Shown here piece after piece: positions 7,044 through 12,184 of a stretch of DNA of 12,184 bases; positions within the stretch are counted from its first letter, which is position 1; the number at the start of each line of letters is the position of its first letter. A program made the position numbers and the translations under genes. This DNA is from Gemmatimonas phototrophica (GTDB lineage Bacteria; Gemmatimonadota; Gemmatimonadetes; Gemmatimonadales; Gemmatimonadaceae). Location of the stretch: contig CAMBRJ010000041.1 of NCBI GenBank assembly GCA_945870175.1, forward strand, positions 1 through 12,184. The letters are read 5' to 3'. Below the pieces are notes generated by a model. It worked only from the letters and a program-made list of their open reading frames with translations. It had not been told where the DNA came from and did no database searches.

Positions 7044-8180
7044 ATGACGCCAGCGCGCCATGCCGCGATCACCGGATGGGGTGAAGCGCTCCCCCCCGCG
7101 ATCCTGACCAACGACGACCTCTCGACGTTCCTCGAGACCTCCGACGAGTGGATCACGCAGCGCACCGGCATGAAGGAACGCCGCGTGTCGCACATCTCGG
7201 CGATCGAAATGGCCACCATCGCCTCGTCGCGCGCCCTCGCCTGCGCCGGACTCGAGGCCGGTGATGTGGACCTCATCATCTACGGCGGCTGCAGCAACGA
7301 AGAAGCGGTGCCCAACAGCGCGTCCGGCGTGCAGATCGCGCTCGGCGCGACGCGCGCGGCCGCGATGGATGTGAACACCGCCTGCACCAGCTTCCTATAT
7401 GGCCTCTCCACCGCCACCGCGATGATCCAGACCGGCGTGGTGCGCAATGCCATCGTGATCGGCGTGGAGCTCATCACCCGCTACATGGACTGGAGCAATC
7501 GCAACGTGGCGGTGCTCTTCGGCGACGGTGCGGCCGCGGTCGTCGTGCAGGCCAGCGACAACGAGGAAGGTGTGATCGGCACCGTGCTCGGCTGCGACGC
7601 CGAAGCACGACAGAGCCTGCGCGTGCGCGGTATCGGCTGTGGCTACGCCAATCGCGAGGTCTCACTTGGCGACACGCTGTGGGACTTCGATGGGCAGGTG
7701 ATCTTCAAGCGCGCCGTGCACGGGATGAGTGAAGCGTCGGGGCGGGTGCTGCGCGAAGCGGGCGTGACGGCGGATGACGTCGACCTCGTCGTCCCCCATC
7801 AGGCCAACCTGCGCATCATCGAGGCGGTGGCCAAGTACGCCGGCATCGGTATGGATCGCGTGATGGTCACCGTGCAGAAGTACGGCAACATGAGCGCGGC
7901 CACGGTCCCCGTGAGCCTGGTCGACGCGCTCAAGGAAGGACGCGTGAAGCCCGGCAGCCTGTTGTTGATGCCGGGCTTCGGTGGTGGACTCACGTTCGGT
8001 GCGCTACTTGTCCGCTGGGGACAGCGCACGACACCACTTGGCGAATCATCGATGGTCATGCCGCCGTGCGATCAGACCGCGCTCGAACTCGTCAATGAGA
8101 TTCGGGCCAAGCAGGATCCGCATGGCCGCTCGCTGCGTGGACTGATGGAACCGGTCTTCGCTGAGTCGAGGACGTCCTGA
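7044..8180 (+). CDS. FabH-like 3-oxoacyl-ACP synthase III (ketoacyl synthase III)
   Basis: This is a thiolase-fold condensing enzyme. FabH itself joins acetyl-CoA or another acyl-CoA to malonyl-ACP to start fatty-acid synthesis. From the ATG at 7044 it has 378 residues. All three catalytic residues are visible: C114 in NTACTSFLYGL, H252 in PHQANLRIIE and N282 in KYGNMSAATVP. Other family marks are TSDEWITQRTGMKERR (32-47) near the N-terminus, FGDGAAAVVV (159-168) and the C-terminal glycine-rich GFGGGLTFGALLVRW (311-325). After the usual end of the fold, about 50 extra residues follow (about 328-378). The active site reads ACTSF where FabH usually has ACAGF, so a specialised starter substrate is possible. 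No other fatty-acid genes flank it, so a FabH symbol is withheld. The frame is open upstream, but homology to the family begins at this ATG. Confidence 0.92.
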   Translation: MTPARHAAITGWGEALPPAILTNDDLSTFLETSDEWITQRTGMKERRVSHISAIEMATIASSRALACAGLEAGDVDLIIYGGCSNEEAVPNSASGVQIALGATRAAAMDVNTACTSFLYGLSTATAMIQTGVVRNAIVIGVELITRYMDWSNRNVAVLFGDGAAAVVVQASDNEEGVIGTVLGCDAEARQSLRVRGIGCGYANREVSLGDTLWDFDGQVIFKRAVHGMSEASGRVLREAGVTADDVDLVVPHQANLRIIEAVAKYAGIGMDRVMVTVQKYGNMSAATVPVSLVDALKEGRVKPGSLLLMPGFGGGLTFGALLVRWGQRTTPLGESSMVMPPCDQTALELVNEIRAKQDPHGRSLRGLMEPVFAESRTS

Positions 8181-8201
8181 TGACGTGGCGCCCGCGCGCG
8201 G

Positions 8202-8765
8202 TCACCAGCGCAGGTCGGTAAGGGAGGCGCGGTTCGGTCGGCGTAACTGGATCTCCTTGCGCAGCAACACGATCTGTCCGGCGTGATACGCGCCATGTTC
8301 GGACAGGCCGTCGGCCATGGTGGCGACGTTGTAGGCCTGCTTCTCGACGACCTTGAGAAAGCCTGACGACATCACTTCGAACACGCGCACGGCCATCGAG
8401 CGATAGGCGTCCGCCATCTGCGCCTGAGAGTATGCCCAGGCGGCGGCCGTGCACGGAATCGGCGTGCCAGGCCAGTCCTGGGCTGGGGTCGGCTCTTCGA
8501 GCGCCAGTCCGTCCATGCGTGACCGCGCCCGCTCGGCGCGCGCGGTCACATGCCGCACGATCTCCCAGATCGTTTTCATGCTCCGGATGGGGCGTTCGAC
8601 GGCGTCGGCCGCCGTGATCCCCTCCAGCGCTTCGCGCAGGGAGGGACCGTGCCACATCGGTCCGGTGATCGTGCGGCGGAGCCGGCCGGAGAGGTGCCGA
8701 GCGTAGTCCATATAGACATACTCGGGGTGACGGACGGGCTTGTCTTCGGGTATTTCGATCGACAT
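8202..8765 (-). CDS. DinB-family protein (DinB-like four-helix-bundle, probable metal-binding)
   Basis: This 187-residue protein belongs to the DinB/YfiT-type helical-bundle superfamily, whose members bind a divalent metal with three histidines. Several act as thiol-dependent transferases; many are uncharacterised. The likely ligands are H72 in EIVRHVTARAE and H157 and H161 in SEHGAYHAGQIVLLRKEIQ, the last being the typical C-terminal family signature. There is no signal peptide, so it is cytoplasmic. The ATG at 8765 is supported by an AAGGA ribosome site six bases upstream (8772-8776 on the plus strand). It is convergent with the FabH-like gene, separated by only 21 bp with no terminator hairpin seen. 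It lies downstream of the Rieske gene on the same strand. The name does not imply the DNA polymerase IV also called DinB. Confidence 0.87.
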   Translation of the reverse strand: MSIEIPEDKPVRHPEYVYMDYARHLSGRLRRTITGPMWHGPSLREALEGITAADAVERPIRSMKTIWEIVRHVTARAERARSRMDGLALEEPTPAQDWPGTPIPCTAAAWAYSQAQMADAYRSMAVRVFEVMSSGFLKVVEKQAYNVATMADGLSEHGAYHAGQIVLLRKEIQLRRPNRASLTDLRW

Positions 8766-8805
8766 GGGCGTTCCTTGGGTGCCGGGGAGCGCCCAATAAA
8801 GCGAT

Positions 8806-8838
8806 GGAGCGTCAGCACGGTGTCAGCGCTGACGCTCC
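8806..8838 (-). terminator. Hairpin between the Rieske and DinB-family genes, possible weak terminator
   Basis: GGAGCGTCAGC (8806-8816) and GCTGACGCTCC (8828-8838) are a perfect 11-bp inverted repeat with an 11-nt loop. On the minus strand it begins about 42 nt after the Rieske stop and is followed by ATCGCTTTATT, a poor U-tract. It may end the Rieske transcript before the DinB-family gene, or act as an operator; the inner 12-mer GTCAGCGCTGAC is itself palindromic. Confidence 0.45.
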
Positions 8839-8880
8839 GATCCCCCGCCTTGCGTCACCAACGGCGCCGCGAGGGCCCCA

Positions 8881-9372
8881 TTACAGGGTCAAAACCGCCC
8901 CTCCCCACCCCGCAGCCGTGCTGCTTAACCGCGCATCGAGCGCGAGGACCACGTTCCCCCCTTGGCGCACCAGGCCGAACCGGTCCAGATCGCGCGTCAT
9001 CCGGCCGCTCACGTGTGCGCCATCCGGACTGAAGCGGGCCTTGTGCTTGGGGCAGTACAGCTGCTGCTCGCCGTCACGCCACTGCAGATCGACGCCCTTG
9101 TGCGGACACTCGAGGGAGAACGCGTAGAGCCTGCCCTTCCAGCGGGCGAGCGCGACACCGTCGGCCGCGTCGACCGACACGCCGTCGGCGGCCGGGATGG
9201 CGTACGTCCGCGTGCGCCTGGCGGTGGACAGCGGGCTGATCGCCCGGACCGTATCGGCCAGGGCGTCGCTGGCGGCGAGCCCGTCGAGCATGAGGGCAGA
9301 ACCGACCGCCACCGCGGCGCGTCGAAGGAAGAGGCGGCGATCGAGGAGACCGCATGTGTGGGTCGTCGTCAT
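8881..9372 (-). CDS. Tat-exported Rieske 2Fe-2S protein
   Basis: This is a small electron-transfer protein of 163 residues. The Rieske cluster ligands are C89 and H91 in ECPHKG and C107 and H110 in YCPKHKARF, giving C-x-H-x15-C-x2-H. The N-terminus DRRLFLRRAAVAVGSALML (11-29) is a good twin-arginine signal, as expected for a protein that folds around its cofactor before export. It may stay as a membrane anchor or be cleaved near ALA-D. The two extra cysteines that form a disulfide in cytochrome bc1 Rieske proteins are absent, so it resembles stand-alone or ferredoxin-like Rieske proteins. No cytochrome b or oxidase subunit is adjacent, so its partner is unknown. The ATG at 9372 is preferred over the upstream open frame because GGAG lies seven bases before it (9380-9383) and the Tat signal then begins correctly. 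Confidence 0.9.
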   Translation of the reverse strand: MTTTHTCGLLDRRLFLRRAAVAVGSALMLDGLAASDALADTVRAISPLSTARRTRTYAIPAADGVSVDAADGVALARWKGRLYAFSLECPHKGVDLQWRDGEQQLYCPKHKARFSPDGAHVSGRMTRDLDRFGLVRQGGNVVLALDARLSSTAAGWGGAVLTL

Positions 9373-9454
9373 GGCAATGCTCCGGCTAGGGTGTGCGGAC
9401 GGCGTTTCGGTTCCCGTCCTGCCCTCAACATCGACCCGTCGAGGGCACCGCCAT

Positions 9455-9499
9455 ATCCGACGTGTGTGCCGTTTTGCTGCCCGGCGACACACGTCGGAT
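9455..9499. repeat. Perfect 13-bp inverted repeat (hairpin or operator)
   Basis: The arms at 9455-9467 and 9487-9499 match at all 13 positions. Pairing continues inward with GCCG (9468-9471) and CGGC (9482-9485) after one bulged G, leaving a 10-nt loop. There is no T-tract and no converging gene end, so a terminator is unlikely. Confidence 0.7.
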
Positions 9500-9576
9500 G
9501 GGGTGCGTCATTTGCCGGATACCGCGCTCGCGCGGTGACGGGAACACGTGCGGGGAATCACGCCCCCGCGACCGAC

Positions 9577-9582
9577 TATTTT
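9577..9582 (+). promoter_or_regulatory. Candidate -10 box for a leaderless helicase transcript
   Basis: TATTTT at 9577-9582 fits TANNNT and ends five bases before the helicase ATG at 9588. That is the spacing at which transcription would begin at or next to the start codon. No ribosome-binding site precedes this ATG, which fits leaderless translation. This is a motif reading only. Confidence 0.35.
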
Positions 9583-9587
9583 GTAGC

Positions 9588-11210
9588 ATGTCGTCTCTGC
9601 CCCCCGCCCCCTCGGCACCTGCCGAGCCACCGCACACCGACGCCGGTCTCCACCTGTTGCGCTTCACGCGCGACGGGGACCTGCTGGTGTTCGACGACAA
9701 GCGGCCGGGCGAGGGGTTCGCGCAGTTCTACAGCCTCGAGCGCAACGAGCTCCGGAAGTTCGTCCGCGACGCGGTGCGCACCAAACTCGAGCGCGTGCGC
9801 GACCGCGATCTCTGTCAGTCGGCCTTCGACCGGTACCGCGCCTATCTGGCGTCGCTGCCGCCGGAGAAGACGCCGACGCCGCGCAAGGCGGTGCAGGCGG
9901 CGCGACGACTGGCCGCGGTAGAGAGCGGCGGCAGCGCCGAGCTCGCCGAGCTGTATGATCGGCTCGATGTGCGCGATCCGCGCCCGCTGTTCGTGACCGG
10001 ACGGGCTGGCACCGGCAAGAGCACGGTGCTGCGACAGCTCGCCGCCGCACAGGGCAACAAGTGCGTGGTGCTCGCCCCGACCGGACTCGCGGCGCTCAAT
10101 GCGGGCGGGCAGACGATTCACTCCTTCTTTCGCTTTCCGCTCAAGCCGCTCACCGCGCGCGACATCCAAGGCGGCAAGTGGCTGCAGGTGGCGAAGAAGC
10201 TGAACAGGCTCATCATCGACGAAATCTCGATGGTGCGCGCTGATGTGGTCGACGGCATCGATGTCGCTATGCGCATGGCGAAGGGCAACGACCTGCCCTT
10301 CGGCGGCGTACGCGTCGTGATGTTCGGCGATCCGTTTCAGCTGCCGCCGATCGTGTCGAAGGAGCAGGCGGGTGCGTTCGGCGATCTGTGGTACGAGACG
10401 CCGCACTTCTTCGACGCGGCGGTCTTCAAGTACGCGCCGCTCTCCACCATCGAGTTTCGCACGGTGTATCGCCAGCGCGATCCGGTGTGGATTGCGCTGC
10501 TGGACCGCGTGCGCACGGCAACGCCCACCGGCGACGATTATCAATTGCTGCACACGCGCATCAATCGTGCGACCGACGACGAACTCGACGAGACGATCAT
10601 TCTGACCGCGCGCCGTCTCGACGCCGAACGGGTGAATCAGCGCCGACTCGACGCGCTCGACGACGCCCCCGTCACGTTGTCGGCTGAGCGCAGCGGCACC
10701 TTCGGTTCCTCGGTCGGCACCGGCACGTTCAAGCAGGATCCCGCCCCCGATCCGCTCCAGCTCAAGCGCGGCGCGCGCGTGATGTTCGTGAAGAACGACC
10801 CGGAAGAGAACTGGGTGAACGGATCACTGGGCGAAGTACAGGCCATCAGCGCCACGGGTGTCATCGTGAAGCTCGATAGCGGGGCCATCGTGACCGTCGA
10901 GGCGCAGGAGTGGCAGCAGCTCGAGTATTGGTACGACGACGACGCGGACGAAATCCGCCAGAAGGTGGTCGGCCGCTACAAGCAGATGCCGCTGCAGCTC
11001 GCCTGGGCCGTCACGATTCACAAGAGTCAGGGACTGACCTTCGATCGTGTGCACGTGCATCTGGGGCGCGGCGCGTTCTCGGCCGGACAGACCTACGTCG
11101 CGCTCAGCCGCTGCCGCACGATGGAAGGGATGACACTCGAGTCACCGGTCGGCGCCGGCGATGTGCGCTGTGATCCGCGCGTCGTCGAGTTCATGGGGCG
11201 AATGGCGTAG
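9588..11210 (+). CDS. Pif1/RecD-like superfamily 1 DNA helicase
   Basis: This 540-residue ATP-dependent helicase belongs to the SF1B (Pif1/RecD-like, 5'-to-3') group. Visible motifs in order are Walker A GRAGTGKST (138-146), motif Ia APTGLAALNAGGQTIHSFF (163-181), Walker B LIIDEISM (208-215), motif III GDPFQLPP (247-254), VYRQRD (293-298), the UvrD_C_2-type TIHKSQGLTFDRV (476-488) and motif VI YVALSRCRTMEGMTL (503-517). The beta-rich segment around 393-440 (GARVMFVKN, NGSLGEV) matches the usual SH3-like insert region. About 130 residues precede Walker A and include a charged helical stretch, and I do not recognise this part. The role is probably in DNA repair, replication restart or quadruplex unwinding, by family. 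The ATG at 9588 fits the family start better than upstream in-frame codons. The last 20 bp overlap the convergent GNAT gene. Confidence 0.93.
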   Translation: MSSLPPAPSAPAEPPHTDAGLHLLRFTRDGDLLVFDDKRPGEGFAQFYSLERNELRKFVRDAVRTKLERVRDRDLCQSAFDRYRAYLASLPPEKTPTPRKAVQAARRLAAVESGGSAELAELYDRLDVRDPRPLFVTGRAGTGKSTVLRQLAAAQGNKCVVLAPTGLAALNAGGQTIHSFFRFPLKPLTARDIQGGKWLQVAKKLNRLIIDEISMVRADVVDGIDVAMRMAKGNDLPFGGVRVVMFGDPFQLPPIVSKEQAGAFGDLWYETPHFFDAAVFKYAPLSTIEFRTVYRQRDPVWIALLDRVRTATPTGDDYQLLHTRINRATDDELDETIILTARRLDAERVNQRRLDALDDAPVTLSAERSGTFGSSVGTGTFKQDPAPDPLQLKRGARVMFVKNDPEENWVNGSLGEVQAISATGVIVKLDSGAIVTVEAQEWQQLEYWYDDDADEIRQKVVGRYKQMPLQLAWAVTIHKSQGLTFDRVHVHLGRGAFSAGQTYVALSRCRTMEGMTLESPVGAGDVRCDPRVVEFMGRMA

Positions 11211-11724
11211 TGCGCCACGCGTAGCGCCACTCCGGATACCATTGTCCGTCGGGCGCCGCGTACAGGATCTGCTCCACCGCTTCGGCACCTTGGCGCTCGT
11301 AGAACGCGCGGGCCCGGGTGTTCTGCTCGTAGCACCACAGAAAGAGGCCCGGATGCGTCGCACGCTCGTGCGCGAGGTGCGCCACGGCCGTGAGCAAACC
11401 GCGGCCGATTCCCGCTCCGTGGTGCGATGGCAGCACATGCAGGTTGTCCACCAAGGTGCCCCACGTGGGGTCTTGGTCGATCGACGCAAAGGCGAAGCCC
11501 ACCGGCTCGCCATCGTGCCGGGCTATCCAGCCGAACTGACGATCCGTCATCGCCGACAGCTTGGGATGCCACACGTCGAGGCGGTTGGTGAGGAGATCCC
11601 CTTCGAGGTAGGCCTCGGAAAGAATGCCGCGATAGGCACTGCGCCAGCTGGCACAGTGCAGCGTCGCCACCACATCCAGATCAGCCACCGAGATGGCGTG
11701 CAACGTCACGGGCGTCTGATTCAT
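11191..11724 (-). CDS. GNAT-family N-acetyltransferase
   Basis: This 177-residue enzyme transfers an acetyl group from acetyl-CoA to an amine. The acetyl-CoA-binding motif A is LVDNLHVLPSHHGAGIGRGL (91-110), with the GAGIG pyrophosphate loop at 103-107. NTRARAFYERQGAEAVEQI (135-153) is the motif B region with the typical Ala-Phe-Tyr. The N-terminal LHCASWRSAYRGILSEAYL (22-40) is also common in the family. Nothing shows the substrate; protein N-termini, small amines and antibiotics are all possible. The start at 11724 lies 7 bp after the phosphatase stop, with GGAG nine bases upstream inside the phosphatase coding end, so the two genes are probably cotranscribed and perhaps translationally coupled. 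The 3' end overlaps the convergent helicase by 20 bp. Confidence 0.9.
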   Translation of the reverse strand: MNQTPVTLHAISVADLDVVATLHCASWRSAYRGILSEAYLEGDLLTNRLDVWHPKLSAMTDRQFGWIARHDGEPVGFAFASIDQDPTWGTLVDNLHVLPSHHGAGIGRGLLTAVAHLAHERATHPGLFLWCYEQNTRARAFYERQGAEAVEQILYAAPDGQWYPEWRYAWRTTPFAP

Positions 11725-11731
11725 CACGCGA

Positions 11732-12184
11732 TCACTCCGTCGGGAGTTCGGCCCACGCCCGCACGACGGCGCGCTGGGCATCGGTTTGTGGCGAGCCGTC
11801 CGGGCCGAAGTAGGCCACCTTGGCCGGCGACATGGTCGCAAACAGCATTTTGACTTCGTTGAGTGCCTCGTCTCCACTGCGCCCGTTGCGCACGAGCCAG
11901 CAGCCCACGGTCATGCCGGTGCGCCCCACGCCGCCCCAGCAGTGCACATAAACGCGGTGCCCCTCGGCCATGCGCGCATCGATCGTGTTGAGGAGCTGCA
12001 GCATGAAGGCGTTGTCGCAAATGTCCATGTCCACGATGGACAGATAGTCATGCACGACCTCCACACCGCGTTCGGCCGCGAGCTCACGGAGTCGACCGAC
12101 GTAGAGATCGAGCGGATCATCGGGATGCGTGAGATCCACAAAGGCCGTGATGCCCGCGTCGAGGAACTGTTGCAGCTTGGCGTC
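11732..12184 (-). CDS. Dual-specificity/tyrosine-type protein phosphatase (N-terminus cut by window edge)
   Basis: This is a cysteine-dependent phosphatase. The frame is open to the right edge, giving 150 residues. The codon at 12139 that might be read as a start is an internal GTG, because the upstream residues KLQQFLDAGITAF continue the fold. The P-loop is VHCWGGVGRTG, with the nucleophile Cys codon at 11941-11939 and Arg six residues later. The general acid is probably an Asp in SIVDMDIC upstream. LDAGITAFVDLTHPDDPLD at the N-terminus is typical of the bacterial DSP-like subfamily, related members of which are sometimes joined to ADP-ribosylglycohydrolase domains. Only the N-terminal part is missing. 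The substrate is unknown; a phosphoprotein or small phosphomonoester is possible. It leads the GNAT gene by 7 bp. Confidence 0.9.
   Translation of the reverse strand, partial: DAKLQQFLDAGITAFVDLTHPDDPLDLYVGRLRELAAERGVEVVHDYLSIVDMDICDNAFMLQLLNTIDARMAEGHRVYVHCWGGVGRTGMTVGCWLVRNGRSGDEALNEVKMLFATMSPAKVAYFGPDGSPQTDAQRAVVRAWAELPTE

Larger units (their letters stand above)
9373..9587. promoter_or_regulatory. Divergent intergenic region with four successive inverted repeats
   Basis: This 215-bp gap between the Rieske and helicase starts holds four inverted repeats in series: TGCCCTC/GAGGGCA (9420-9447), a perfect 13-bp pair ATCCGACGTGTGT/ACACACGTCGGAT (9455-9467 and 9487-9499), ACCGCG/CGCGGT around a tetraloop (9521-9536), and GCGGGG/CCCCGC (9550-9569). 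They may be operators for one or both genes, or a structured RNA leader. No convincing Rieske promoter was identified. Confidence 0.55.

Noticed and set aside
9373..9492. 40-codon upstream extension of the Rieske protein
   Set aside because: It would bury the Tat signal, and the ATG at 9372 has a good ribosome site.
9576..10553. 325-codon minus-strand open frame opposite the helicase
   Set aside because: It is a His/Arg/Gln/Glu-rich shadow without motifs, while the opposite strand has complete helicase motifs.

Overview
The window is GC-rich and densely coded, with genes on both strands. The gene mix suggests a member of the Gemmatimonadota or a similar soil or water bacterium: a large secreted DUF5117/DUF4953-type zinc metalloprotease, a TonB-dependent receptor with an N-terminal carboxypeptidase-regulatory-like domain, a Tat-exported Rieske protein, and several signal peptides ending in S/A-x-Q. 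The outer-membrane receptor shows a diderm envelope. The phylum call is an inference from gene content, not proven.

Layout, left to right. A secreted zinc metalloprotease (minus strand, 1-2387) runs off the left edge and lacks only its C-terminus. It is divergent from a TonB-dependent receptor (plus, 2775-5291) across a 387-bp gap. A secreted alpha/beta hydrolase with a C-terminal beta-rich region (minus) is convergent with the receptor. Next come a FabH-like ketoacyl-ACP synthase III (plus), a DinB-family protein (minus), a Tat-exported Rieske 2Fe-2S protein (minus), a Pif1/RecD-like SF1 helicase (plus), and a minus-strand pair of GNAT acetyltransferase and dual-specificity-type phosphatase. 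The phosphatase runs off the right edge. No tRNA, rRNA, CRISPR array, transposase or phage gene was seen.

The most unusual structure is non-coding. The gaps on both sides of the receptor gene each hold a long imperfect palindrome. The left arms of the two palindromes are identical over 46 bp and lie in the same orientation (2497-2542 and 5336-5381). The right arms have diverged. The element resembles a REP/BIME-type dispersed repeat built from a degenerate 9-bp ACAC(G/C)GA(A/T) motif. As a result the receptor gene is bracketed by direct repeats. A second structured gap (9373-9587), between the Rieske and helicase genes, holds four successive inverted repeats, including a perfect 13-bp arm pair.

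Functionally the left half is about the cell envelope and nutrition: secreted protease, outer-membrane importer and secreted esterase/lipase-like enzyme. The right half is a set of largely independent housekeeping or accessory genes. Only the phosphatase-GNAT pair looks like an operon. I found no convincing new multi-gene defence or biosynthetic system here.
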